This document shows positions 1 to 8,703 of a DNA stretch of 64,000 bases, piece after piece. The notes beneath the pieces are model-generated. The model worked only from the letters and a program-made list of their open reading frames with translations, was not told the DNA's origin and did no database searches. The DNA lies in NCBI GenBank assembly GCA_035626395.1, contig DASPNR010000026.1, positions 1-64,000 on the forward strand, read 5' to 3'. The stretch's first letter is position 1. Each line of letters begins with the position of its first letter. The position numbers and the translations under genes are program-made. The stretch is from Candidatus Limnocylindrales bacterium (GTDB lineage: Bacteria; Desulfobacterota; Binatia; UBA1149; CAITLU01).

Positions 1-204
1 ATCCAGATTCGCTACATCCAACCCGGCAAGCCCGATCAGAATGCGTTCGTGGAGCGGTTCAACCGCAGCTTCCGCCAGGAAGTGCTCGACGCTTACCTGT
101 TCGGTTCTGTCGCTGAGGTGCAGGAACTCAGCGACGATTGGTGTGGCGCGACACGCCATCCTCGTCGTAAGGCGACAGCCAGTTTCGCGCACCCTCTGAC
201 CTGA
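1..204 (+). pseudogene. IS3-family transposase OrfB fragment (C-terminal part, broken)
   Basis: Frame 1 is open from the window edge and reads IQIRYIQPGKPDQNAFVERF, followed by NRSFRQEVLDAYLF. This is the conserved end of the DDE integrase core of IS3-group transposases, including the catalytic Glu in the FVERFNR segment. An intact OrfB would continue into a W-x-x-Y-N-x-x-R-P-H-x-x-L tail. Here the frame instead runs into an unrelated tail after ELSDDW and stops at 202-204, so the end is frameshifted or recombined. The 5' part lies outside the window. It sits directly before another transposase remnant and looks like dead mobile DNA. Confidence 0.85.
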
Positions 205-256
205 CGCCGCGGCGGCTTCCGGCCAGATTCCCGCATCAGCGGGAGGTGGTCGGGCG

Positions 257-600
257 GTGAAGCTGGGCGTTGATGCGAGGGTGACAATGAGGCATCTGGC
301 AGAGTTGGGGACGGGTAGCCGGCAGATCGCGCGGCTGCTGGGCGTCTCCGAGAGCACCGTCCGCTACCACTTGGCCCGGCAAGCCGCCGGCGCCAGGGAC
401 GGACGCGCCGATCAGCCGCAGCGCGCCGCCGGCATGGCCGAGGCAATCACGCAGTACGTCGAGTCGACCGGCGCCGGCCCCGTCAACTACGTTCCGCCGG
501 CGGAATTCGAGCAGGCCTACTACGGTCTGCAAAACAGCGCCGTCATGTCGGCGGTACTCAACTACCAGAGTCTCCGGAGAAACCGGGGCGGTTCAAGTAT
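257..600 (+). pseudogene. Chimeric transposase remnant: IS21 IstA-like N-terminus joined to an IS3-type tail
   Basis: A GTG-started frame begins with a helix-turn-helix (about residues 14-42, GSRQIARLLGVSESTVRYHL) of the kind at the N-terminus of IS21 IstA transposases. From about residue 78 it switches to PPAEFEQAYYGLQNSAVM and ends near SLRRNRGGS, which resembles the extreme C-terminus of an IS3-group OrfB. The DDE core of both families is missing. The frame happens to stay open to 898, but the part after about 600 has no family resemblance and runs antisense to the comM tail. I read it as two decayed IS elements joined by deletion, not as a working gene. Confidence 0.6.
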
Positions 601-775
601 TCATAAGCTTCCTCAGCGCGAGTCGAACCGAACTCGACGCTCCTATAACGAGGCTATGCCCTGGGGAGTACCGAACGAAGAAATGGCCGACCGAGGTCCG
701 GATGGAAGGCAAGGGCCTGAAACTTCGGTCACCGCCAGCAACCTCGGAAGAACCTGCACACGAGTTCACGCCCGG

Positions 776-2389
776 TCACGATGCGCAACCTCCGGATGTC
801 GTGCGCGGCCTGGAGGCAGCGCCGCGCCGGAGTTTCCGCGGCACGGCGTTGACATGCTGGCCAGCGCTCGCACTCGGGATCGCTGCGGCCTCGCGTAGCA
901 CAGTCGACGAGGGCGATGCCTCCAGGCTGGTGCGGTACTGGACCGCCTCGGCAGCATGCTCATCGCCGACCCGTTCGGCCAGCGCGAGATGCGCAATCGT
1001 GCGCGCCACCGCCAGGCACCGCTCGATGGCACGCGCCGACATCGCAAAGCGCCCCGCCGCCTCTTCGAGCTGCAGGCGCGCGGCGTCGGTCACCTCGAGC
1101 ACGCCTGCGCGCCTGCGATGCTCGATCGCCGCCAGCACGCGCTCACGTACAACCGATGAGCTTTCCCCGCCCTGCCGCCGCCGCAGCTCGCCGTAGTCGG
1201 TGCTCGGCACCGCCACGTGCAGATCGATGCGGTCCAGCAGCGGCCCGGAGAGCCGTCCGCGATAGCGCATCACTGCGCTGTCGGCGCAGCGGCACTCGCG
1301 CACGCCGGTCTGCCAGTAGCCGCAAGGACAAGGATTCATCGCTGCGACCAGAAGAAACCGCGCGGGGAACGTCACCTTGGCGCCGGCGCGGCTGATCGTC
1401 AGCCGCTTGTCCTCGAGCGGCTCGCGAAGCTGGTTGAGCACGACCGGCGAGAACTCGGGCAGCTCATCGAGGAACAGCACGCCGTTGTGCGCCAGACTGA
1501 TCTCGCCCGGAACCGGGAAGGAGCCGCCGCCGACCAGTCCCGCGCCCGAAGTCGTATGGTGCGGCGCGCGAAACGGACGCTCGGTCACGAGCGGCGTCTC
1601 GGCCGACAGCCCGGCAACGCTGTAGACCGACGTGGTCTCGATGGCTTCCTCGACGGTCAGCGGCGGAAGAAGAGTGGGCAGCCGGCGCGCGAGCATGGTC
1701 TTGCCGGCGCCCGGCGGCCCGCACATCAGCAACGGGTGGCCGCCCGCCGCGGCGATCTCGAGGGCGCGCCTCGGCATGACCAGCCCGCGCACGTCCGACA
1801 GGTCGATGTTGGCATCGCGGCCGCGCGAGCTCGCGAGCAGATCGGCGGCGTCGGTGCGGACGGGCGCTTCGCGATAGCCGGTGCTGGCCAGTCGCAGCGC
1901 ATGCGCCAGGTCGCGCGCGGCCAGGATATCGATGCTGGCTGCGACGCTGGCCTCGTGCGCGTTTGCCGACGGCAGCACCAGGCGCTCGCGGCCGGCACGT
2001 CCGGCGGCGATGGCGGCGGGCAGGCTGCCGCTGATTCGGCGCAGCCCGCCGTTCAGGCCGAGCTCGCCGATGAAGACGCTGCGCGCCAGCGCGGAAGCCG
2101 GACACTTCTTGTCCGCCGCCAGGATCGCCATGGCGATGGCCAGGTCGAACGCCGAGCCTGCCTTGCGCCGCCACGCCGGCGACAGGTTCACGACGCAGCG
2201 GCCCTGCGGGAAGGCTCCGGTAGTGGCGCGGATCGCCGCGCGGACACGCTCGGCGCCTTCGCGAACGGCGGCATCGGGCAGCCCCACGATGATGAACTGC
2301 GGCAGGCTGCCCGTGGTGATGCGCGCCTCGACGCGCACGAGGAAGCTGTCGACGCCGTGATGAGCGGCGGTCGTGGTGGCGGCGTACAC
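776..2389 (-). CDS. comM: YifB/ComM family Mg-chelatase-like AAA+ ATPase
   Basis: ComM is a hexameric AAA+ helicase that promotes branch migration during natural transformation. The N-terminal ChlI-like domain is clear (GVDSFLVRVEARI, LPQFIIVGLPDAAVREGAER). The Walker A motif GPPGAGKTML is near residue 225, Walker B is in GVLFLDELPEF, and the Mg-chelatase segment MNPCPCGY follows. GTG at 2389 is chosen because family similarity begins with the following residues; the frame is open further upstream but that part is unlike ComM. Length is about 537 aa against the usual 500-510. The excess is a roughly 45-residue tail after AVQYRTSLE that runs up to the IS remnants. dprA (15399) is a second transformation gene in this window. 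Confidence 0.9.
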   Translation of the reverse strand: MYAATTTAAHHGVDSFLVRVEARITTGSLPQFIIVGLPDAAVREGAERVRAAIRATTGAFPQGRCVVNLSPAWRRKAGSAFDLAIAMAILAADKKCPASALARSVFIGELGLNGGLRRISGSLPAAIAAGRAGRERLVLPSANAHEASVAASIDILAARDLAHALRLASTGYREAPVRTDAADLLASSRGRDANIDLSDVRGLVMPRRALEIAAAGGHPLLMCGPPGAGKTMLARRLPTLLPPLTVEEAIETTSVYSVAGLSAETPLVTERPFRAPHHTTSGAGLVGGGSFPVPGEISLAHNGVLFLDELPEFSPVVLNQLREPLEDKRLTISRAGAKVTFPARFLLVAAMNPCPCGYWQTGVRECRCADSAVMRYRGRLSGPLLDRIDLHVAVPSTDYGELRRRQGGESSSVVRERVLAAIEHRRRAGVLEVTDAARLQLEEAAGRFAMSARAIERCLAVARTIAHLALAERVGDEHAAEAVQYRTSLEASPSSTVLREAAAIPSASAGQHVNAVPRKLRRGAASRPRTTSGGCAS

Positions 2390-2650
2390 GGTGTCTTCAT
2401 CGCGCGCACCCGAATGCCCGCGCAATGCCGGTCGCGAATGAATCGCGGGGCCACGGGCCGTGCGCGAGCGGGCGGCGGTGTGCGCCGGCTGCCAAACCGT
2501 CGGCCGCCGAAACGGCCACGCCGCTGCCGTGCGGCCGCACACCGAAAGCCCTTTTCTGCTCTGGCTTTAGCCCGGCTCCTGAGGGCATAGTCGGCCGCTG
2601 CATTCCAACCGGCGAGGCCTGGGGGCCTCGCCAATCACCAGGGGAGATTC

Positions 2651-5269
2651 ATGGCATTCCAACTCGTGGGGAGACCTTCGTTTTTTTCCGTCCTGACGGC
2701 CGCGTGCCTGCTTGGGACCATGCCGGCAGGCGCCGACGCCGCCGGCGAGTTGTGCGCGCAGGCCGTCGTCAAGTCGGTGGCCAAGTGCGTCAAGAAAGCG
2801 GCCGGAACGCACGCCAAGTGCTACAAGCTTACCGGCGCGCCGTGCTTCGAGAACGATGACAAGATTGCCGGCGCCGGCCAGGGCGCGGCCAAGGTCATTC
2901 GCGCCAAGTGCGCCGATGCGACCGAGGTCGATGCAGCGGGCTATGGACCGCTGAGCCCCAACGCACTCGCCAACAACTTCGGCGACACCTGCGTGATCCA
3001 GGGCAAGGCCGTGGCCTCGCGTACGTTCGGCCACGACGGGTCGCTGTATGCGAACGCGGACGATGACGGCAAGAAGTGCCTGCTCGGAGCAGCCAAGGAA
3101 GCCGCCAAGTATCTGAGCGCCGCGCTCGGCGTGCACGCCAAGTGCATAGGCGGCGACTGCACCGGCGAAGCGACGGACGCCGCCATCGCCGCGCTGGCGA
3201 CGGCGACCGCAACCAAGATCGACGACAAGTGCGACGACTTCACCAGCATCCACGGCACGGATGCCGCCAGCTACGTCGCTGCCGCCACCGACCAGGTTCC
3301 GTCGGCAGTGGCCTCGCCGTGCGATCCGCTCGATACGAGCCGCTGCGCCTTCCCTTTCCCAAGCGATCATTTCTCGGTGCCGGGCGCGGGCACGCCCTCC
3401 GGCCGCCAGGTCGCCATCGGCCGTGACGTGTTGCCGGCCCATCGTCTGGGCCGCCCCATCGTCACAACGGGATGGAACCGTCACGACGGCTTCAGCGTCG
3501 GCCCCATGCTGCTGATGAACGATCCGTCTATCGATCTGACGATGACCGGCGCGGCGCCGCTGACCGACCTCGCGCGCTCGCTCGATGCCGATGCGCCGGT
3601 CGTCCTCATCGACGCCGAAACCGGTGAGAAGCAGCTGCTGTGGGTCGAGCGCGATCTTCGCGGCGCCACGGCGGCCGACCAGCCGATCATCATTCGCGTC
3701 GGCCGCAACCTGAAGAACTCGCACCGCTACATCGTGGCCATGCGCAACATGAAGGACTCGGCCGGCAACGTTTTGAGCCCGAGCGCGGGCTTTGCGCTGT
3801 ATCGCGACAACACGCCCACGGACATTCTGGCGGTGGAACTGCGCCGCCCGCACATGGAGGAGATCTTCACGACGCTCGAGAGCGCCGGCATCGAGCGCGA
3901 CGAGTTGTACCTGGCGTGGGACTTCACGACGCAGAGCGAGGACAGCACGGCCGGCTCTCTGCTCGAGATGCGCGACGATGCCTTCGCCACGCTAGGGACC
4001 GACGCGCCTTCCTTCACCGTCACCTCGGTGACCGAGCCGCTGGACGCGCAGATCTTCCGTCGCATCGACGGTACCTTCCAGGTGCCCTCGTACATCCTGA
4101 ATCCGAACCTCACCCAAACCAGCCGCGTCGGCTCGCCGCTGCGCAGGGACGCATTCGGAACGCCGTACGCCGACGACGTCGTCACGGCCAAGTTCCGCTG
4201 CATCATCCCCTACGCGGCCACTACCGGTGGCGCCGCTCCGGCGGTGCCTGCGCGCGCCTCGCTGTACGGTCATGGCCTGCTCGGCAGCCATACCGAGGTT
4301 ACCGCGGGCAACGTTCGCGCGTTCGCCAGCGAGCACAACCTCGTCTTCTGCGCCACCGACTGGATGGGGTTTGCGGGCGACGATCTGTCGGTCGTGCTCA
4401 AGGTGCTGGCGGATTTCAGCAACTTCCCCTCCTTCATCGATCGGCAGCATCAGGGAATGCTCAACTTCCTGTTCCTCGGCCGTCTGATGATCCATGCCCA
4501 GGGCTTCGCCAGCCACTCGGCCTTCCAGGTGGGCGGCGAGTCGGTCATCGATCCGAGCGGGTTGTTCTATGACGGCAACAGCCAGGGCGGCATTCTCGGT
4601 GGCGTGCTGGCGGCCATCGCGCAGGACGTGACGCGGTTCTCGCTCGGCGTGCCCGGCATGAACTACAGCACGCTGCTCAACCGCAGCGTGGACTTCGACT
4701 CGTTCGACTTGCTGCTGACCGACTCCTATCCCAGCTCCGCCGATCGCAACCTGCTGCTGTCGGCGGCACAGCTTGTGTGGGACCGCACCGATCCGAGCGG
4801 CCACGTCAAGCACGTGCTCTCGGATACGTACGAGAACACGCCGCCCAAGAAGATCCTGTACCAGGTCGCGTTCGGCGATCATCAGGTGGCGCCGCTGACG
4901 GTGGAAGTGGCGGCGCGCAGCAACGGCGCCTCCATCCACACGCCGGTCGTCGATCCCGCCAAGCCGCTCCCGGACGTGACGCCGTACTACGACATCACGC
5001 CCATTCCCGCCTATCCGTTCGACGGCTCGGCGGTGGTGATCTGGGACAGCGGCAATCCGGCGCCGCCGACCGGCAACGTTCCGCCCGAGGCCATCACGCC
5101 GTCGGACCCGGAGTGGGCCGTCCTGGAAGCGTGCACCAGCGACGCCAACGGCGATCCGCACTCGTGCCCGCGCAGCGATCCGGACGCGCGCATCCAGAAA
5201 TCGGAGTTCCTCAAGAACAACGGCATGGTCGTGGACGTCTGCGGCGGAGCTGCCTGCAAGGCGCAGTAG
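2651..5269 (+). CDS. Secreted alpha/beta-hydrolase-like protein with cysteine/lysine-rich N-terminal region
   Basis: The 872-aa product starts with a signal peptide (hydrophobic stretch to about residue 31, ADA/AG) and has a GGGGAG ribosome site just before the ATG. Residues 32-210 contain spaced Cys and Lys, with two copies of a K-A-A-G-x-H-A-K-C-like element (around TKK-AAGTHAKC and ALGVHAKC). This region looks helical and disulfide-bonded. The C-terminal half has alpha/beta hydrolase features: a strand and turn in ASLYGHGLLGS, a nucleophile elbow G-N-S-Q-G near residue 644, and a late FGDHQVAP segment that could give the acid and His. I do not recognise a named family, and substrate is unknown. 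A strong terminator follows, so it is probably a single-gene unit. Confidence 0.75.
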   Translation: MAFQLVGRPSFFSVLTAACLLGTMPAGADAAGELCAQAVVKSVAKCVKKAAGTHAKCYKLTGAPCFENDDKIAGAGQGAAKVIRAKCADATEVDAAGYGPLSPNALANNFGDTCVIQGKAVASRTFGHDGSLYANADDDGKKCLLGAAKEAAKYLSAALGVHAKCIGGDCTGEATDAAIAALATATATKIDDKCDDFTSIHGTDAASYVAAATDQVPSAVASPCDPLDTSRCAFPFPSDHFSVPGAGTPSGRQVAIGRDVLPAHRLGRPIVTTGWNRHDGFSVGPMLLMNDPSIDLTMTGAAPLTDLARSLDADAPVVLIDAETGEKQLLWVERDLRGATAADQPIIIRVGRNLKNSHRYIVAMRNMKDSAGNVLSPSAGFALYRDNTPTDILAVELRRPHMEEIFTTLESAGIERDELYLAWDFTTQSEDSTAGSLLEMRDDAFATLGTDAPSFTVTSVTEPLDAQIFRRIDGTFQVPSYILNPNLTQTSRVGSPLRRDAFGTPYADDVVTAKFRCIIPYAATTGGAAPAVPARASLYGHGLLGSHTEVTAGNVRAFASEHNLVFCATDWMGFAGDDLSVVLKVLADFSNFPSFIDRQHQGMLNFLFLGRLMIHAQGFASHSAFQVGGESVIDPSGLFYDGNSQGGILGGVLAAIAQDVTRFSLGVPGMNYSTLLNRSVDFDSFDLLLTDSYPSSADRNLLLSAAQLVWDRTDPSGHVKHVLSDTYENTPPKKILYQVAFGDHQVAPLTVEVAARSNGASIHTPVVDPAKPLPDVTPYYDITPIPAYPFDGSAVVIWDSGNPAPPTGNVPPEAITPSDPEWAVLEACTSDANGDPHSCPRSDPDARIQKSEFLKNNGMVVDVCGGAACKAQ

Positions 5270-5294
5270 CTCGACGCCCAGCATCGAAGCGATC

Positions 5295-5330
5295 GACGGC
5301 CCGCTCCGGCAACGGAGCGGGCCGTCTTTC
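5295..5330 (+). terminator. Rho-independent terminator after the secreted hydrolase
   Basis: A perfect 14-bp stem (5295-5308 with 5313-5326) closes a GCAA tetraloop and is followed by TTTC. It starts 25 bases after the stop codon at 5269. Confidence 0.9.
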
Positions 5331-5418
5331 GTTGGGGCACTTCGATCCGCAATCCGCACTGGTATGAGCGTGCTGCGGTGCTGACGTGCCGCAAAACCGT
5401 GGGAGCAGCTCACACCCG

Positions 5419-6201
5419 ATGAATCAGCCCACCTCCTCGGCGCACGCGCTTGCCGCCGCGGCAGCTCTCTCATTTATGGTCTCGGCCGCCATCGTCGATG
5501 CGGCTGCAAGGTCGACCGATGCCGCCGTGCCGGAGGCTCCCCCGCCGCCAGCGGCACCGGCCGAGGTCTCTCCGCCGTCGGGGCTGCTGCCCAAGCGCGG
5601 GGCGCCGGCGCCGGCCGCCTTCCGTCTTGAGGACCGCTACCTGGACGCAGCCGCACGCGGTGACATGGCGATGGTGCGCACCTGCATCGACAAGGGCGTG
5701 GATGTGAAGGTCAGGGACAGCTTCGGGCGCTCGGCGCTGCTGCTGGCTGCCATGACCTCGCGCGACCTGGAGCTGGTCAAGTTCCTGCAATCCAAGGGAT
5801 TGCCGGTGGACGAGCCGGACAACCAGTCTCGCACCGCGCTGTCCTATGCGGCAGGAAACGGCGATGCCGCCATGGTCGCGTATCTCATCGACCAGGGCGC
5901 CGACGTGAAGCGCAAGGACTGGCAGGGGCAGACGGCGCTCATGAACGCCGCCCTTTCGGGCGACAAGGCGACGGTGGAGCGCTTGCTTGCAGCCGGCGCC
6001 GAAATCGATGCACGGGACAACTTCGACGACACGCCGCTGATCGGCGCGTGCACCAAGGGACAGGACGAGGTGGCGCGGCTGCTGTACGAGCGCGGGGCGG
6101 ACCCGGCACTGCGCGACCAGGAAGGCCGCACGGCCAGGGAGCGCGCGCTGGACACGTCGACGTTCTGCCGGAGCATGCCCGAGATCCGGGCCGGCAAGTA
6201 A
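5419..6201 (+). CDS. Exported ankyrin-repeat protein
   Basis: The product is 260 aa. The ATG at 5419 is preferred over an upstream in-frame GTG (5386) because it places a signal-peptide hydrophobic stretch (ALAAAAALSFMVSAAIVDAA) at the N-terminus. A Pro/Ala linker follows. From about residue 72 there are four to five ankyrin repeats with typical consensus pieces such as GRSALLLAAMTSRDLELVKF, RTALSYAAGNGDAAMVAYLI and QTALMNAALSGDKATVERLL. Ankyrin stacks bind protein partners, and a periplasmic location is predicted here. It stands between a secreted hydrolase and a gene on the other strand, so the partner is not indicated. Confidence 0.85.
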   Translation: MNQPTSSAHALAAAAALSFMVSAAIVDAAARSTDAAVPEAPPPPAAPAEVSPPSGLLPKRGAPAPAAFRLEDRYLDAAARGDMAMVRTCIDKGVDVKVRDSFGRSALLLAAMTSRDLELVKFLQSKGLPVDEPDNQSRTALSYAAGNGDAAMVAYLIDQGADVKRKDWQGQTALMNAALSGDKATVERLLAAGAEIDARDNFDDTPLIGACTKGQDEVARLLYERGADPALRDQEGRTARERALDTSTFCRSMPEIRAGK

Positions 6202-6221
6202 CGCAGCAAAGGGCGGCTCGT

Positions 6222-6938
6222 TCAGCCAGGCTCGTGGCCGCTCGGCGCATCGCCGAACTCGGCCTGCTGGCGTTGCCACTCTTCACGCGCCCTGGCGCGC
6301 TGGCGGCTGTGCTCGATCGACATCTGGCGGTCGTTCGGGATCTGCGCCAGGCGCGCGGTGTGCAGCTTGATCGCCAGGTCGAGCATGCCCGCAAAGCGCT
6401 CGTCGACCTTGTCGCCGAAGCGGCGCTTCACGTAGTCGGCGAACTCGAGGAAATCGGTGGAAAGGCGCTCGCGGTAGTCGTAGTAGGCATGGACCTCCTC
6501 CTCGTTGGCATCGCCCGCGAGGACGCGGCCGTACTCTTCATTGCGACGCGCCTTTTCCTTGGCCCGCGCTTCCAGGACGGCCTCGTCCTTGGTCGGCGAG
6601 GCCAGCTCCCAGTAGAGATTGTCGGGCATCACCAGCTGGACCTCGCGCAGGTCGAGATCGCCGTAGAGCCATCCATCGATGTACGGGGGCGGCTCGACGG
6701 CCGGTGCCTGCGCCGTTGCCGCACCTTCCGGTGAAGGATCGGAGGGCCCGCGAAGGCGCGGGCCAGGCTCGCGCTTTCGTTGCGAAGGCGTCTCCGATGA
6801 TTGCGGCTTGGCCGTCGTTACACTGTTGTCGGGAGCCGATGGCTTCTGCCGGGCCAAAAGTGTGAGCACGAGCGCAAGCGCCGTCAGCCCGCCGATGACG
6901 GCGAGCCAAACAACCGGCCGGATCGATCGATCTTGCAT
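6222..6938 (-). CDS. Membrane-anchored protein of unknown function
   Basis: The product is 238 aa. One N-terminal transmembrane segment (about residues 9-26, VVWLAVIGGLTALALVLTLL) is followed by a Pro/Ser-rich low-complexity linker of about 60 residues. A charged, probably helical domain comes next (YIDGWLYGDLDLREVQLVMP, then KARRNEEYGRVLAG and many Glu/Arg/Lys). I do not recognise the family. ATG 6938 was chosen so that the membrane helix is N-terminal; ATG 6953 and two upstream starts are also possible, and no clear ribosome site decides. It converges with the ankyrin gene, ending 20 bases from it. Confidence 0.65.
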   Translation of the reverse strand: MQDRSIRPVVWLAVIGGLTALALVLTLLARQKPSAPDNSVTTAKPQSSETPSQRKREPGPRLRGPSDPSPEGAATAQAPAVEPPPYIDGWLYGDLDLREVQLVMPDNLYWELASPTKDEAVLEARAKEKARRNEEYGRVLAGDANEEEVHAYYDYRERLSTDFLEFADYVKRRFGDKVDERFAGMLDLAIKLHTARLAQIPNDRQMSIEHSRQRARAREEWQRQQAEFGDAPSGHEPG

Positions 6939-7216
6939 CGGAGAACCGTACATCGCGTCGGCGTCGCAGGCCAGAGGCGCCTCTCCATGCGCAGCACCGC
7001 CTCGACCTACGACGCACTGCACTGACATGAGCGTACGCATTCATTCCCGGTGACGGCAGCGAGCTGTCTGGCTGCTACGCGGACACGTCGTCGTGTGCGG
7101 CGATGCGCATCGCGTAGATCTTGTTCTATCCGCTCCGGCAGCGTAACGATGAACGCTCGGCCTCACCGCTCAGGGGAATCCACCGCAGGCCGTTTTTCCG
7201 AACAGGAGGGTAAGTG

Positions 7217-8536
7217 ATGCATAAGGACCGAACCAGGTTGCGGCGTATCGTGCTGGCCTTCGCGGCAGCCGCACTCCTTCCGGCCAGCACTGCGCTGGCA
7301 CAGATGGAGCTGATCGTCGACATCGCGGTCGACGGCGGCAACAGCTACAACTGGCAGAGGGTAGCGTTACCGGGCACGGTTTGCGGCAACGGATCGCAGT
7401 ACAAGTTCTGGTACTACGACTCTCCGACGTCCAACAACATGGTCGTCATGTTCGAAGGCGGCGGCGCCTGCTGGGACTATGACACGTGCAGCGGCCGCGC
7501 CGGCGTCCTTGGCGCATCCAACGCCAACGGGCTTCCCGACAACTACATCGACGGCATGGCGCCGCGCTACGTGTCGCCGATCGTCAACGGCGCCGATCCG
7601 GGGCTGCCGTTCCGCGCCAAGAGAAACATCGCAACCAACGGCTGGGACATGGTCTACATGCCGTACTGCACCGGTGACGTGCATACCGGCAACGCGACCG
7701 CGACCTACTACGATCCGACCGGCGCCAACCCGCCGCTGGTCTGGCGGCACGCCGGCTACAACAACACGGTGGCCGCGGCCAACTTCCTGCGCGGCCGCTT
7801 CCCGTCCATCGGCAAGCTGCTCGTCACCGGTTTCAGCGCCGGCGGCGTGGGAACCGCAACCCAGTACTTCGTCATGCGCCGCACGTTGCGGCCGACGGTC
7901 AAGGGCTATTCGCTGAACGACTCGGGCCCTCTCTTCCCTGCTCCCAACTCGAGCTACAAGAGCTGGCTGCTGCACCGCAAGATCGAGGTCTCGTGGAATC
8001 TGGCAACGGTCTATCCGACGTTCCCAGCCAGCTTCACTCCCAGCGACATCGGTACCGCCACCCGCGCGCTGGCCACCGAGTTCCCGACCGATCAGCACGC
8101 CTACACCGGCTACATGAGCGACTACAATTTCTCGCGCTTCTCCTACGAGAGGTTCTACCCGGGCATCACGCAGGCCACCGTGCTGTCGTACTGGCGCACC
8201 GACTCCAACAACCTCGTCAACGTGATGAGCCAGTACGCCAATTTCAGCTGGCACATGCCCTGGCACCGCCCGCTCAACGACAGCCACTGCTCCTCGATCA
8301 TCACGTTCGTGGGCAGCCACGCGTGCTCGTCGATCCGGAAGAAGTACTGGTACGAATACGTGCTCGAACCCTGGCAGAGCTGGAAATGCACGGGCACGTT
8401 CAAGCCGTTCGAGACCTTCTTCGACCAGTGGGTCATCAACGGCACGCGCAGCCGCATCAAGGAGACCGAGAACTACTACAACAACGAGGATCCGGGCATG
8501 GTCATCCTCAACGACCTGATCAGCGCCGCGCTCTGA
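7217..8536 (+). CDS. Secreted pectin-acetylesterase/Notum-like serine esterase (CE13-type)
   Basis: The product is 439 aa with a signal peptide (IVLAFAAAALLPASTALA). The ATG at 7217 lies 7 bases after an AGGAGG at 7204-7209. Family motifs are clear: FEGGGACWDYDTCSG for the oxyanion region, MPYCTGDVHTGNAT, the nucleophile elbow GFSAGGVG (Ser about 207) and NDSGPLF. A late NDSHCSSI may supply the catalytic His. The fold family includes plant pectin acetylesterases and animal Notum carboxylesterases, which remove acyl groups from polysaccharides or lipidated proteins. The natural substrate here cannot be read from the sequence. A strong terminator follows, so it appears monocistronic. Confidence 0.85.
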   Translation: MHKDRTRLRRIVLAFAAAALLPASTALAQMELIVDIAVDGGNSYNWQRVALPGTVCGNGSQYKFWYYDSPTSNNMVVMFEGGGACWDYDTCSGRAGVLGASNANGLPDNYIDGMAPRYVSPIVNGADPGLPFRAKRNIATNGWDMVYMPYCTGDVHTGNATATYYDPTGANPPLVWRHAGYNNTVAAANFLRGRFPSIGKLLVTGFSAGGVGTATQYFVMRRTLRPTVKGYSLNDSGPLFPAPNSSYKSWLLHRKIEVSWNLATVYPTFPASFTPSDIGTATRALATEFPTDQHAYTGYMSDYNFSRFSYERFYPGITQATVLSYWRTDSNNLVNVMSQYANFSWHMPWHRPLNDSHCSSIITFVGSHACSSIRKKYWYEYVLEPWQSWKCTGTFKPFETFFDQWVINGTRSRIKETENYYNNEDPGMVILNDLISAAL

Positions 8537-8575
8537 GCGGCAGCTTTCGCGCCGTTCTCCGAGCGGCGCTTTTCG

Positions 8576-8607
8576 GCAGGGGCTCCGAAAGGGGCCCCTG
8601 CTTTTTT
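8576..8607 (+). terminator. Rho-independent terminator after the CE13-like esterase
   Basis: An 11-bp stem (8576-8586 with 8591-8601, one G-T pair) closes a GAAA loop and is followed by six T. Confidence 0.92.
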
Positions 8608-8703
8608 GTGCCGACCGCTGGCCCAAAAGACGCCGGTCCGGGCATGCGGCGTCGTACGTTTTCGGCGACAGCGTACGACCGCGCCCGGTCATGCCATGGA
8701 CGT

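Larger units (their letters stand above)
1..770. mobile_element. Graveyard of IS3- and IS21-type insertion sequence remnants
   Basis: Two partial transposase segments of different families lie within the first 600 bases, both truncated and without their partner genes. No terminal inverted repeats or target duplications could be recognised, and the left part is cut by the window edge. The right limit is only estimated: it is set just before the end of comM at 776. Confidence 0.55.

Noticed and set aside
5386..5418. Upstream GTG start for the ankyrin protein
   Set aside because: It would add eleven polar residues before the signal peptide and has no better ribosome site than ATG 5419.
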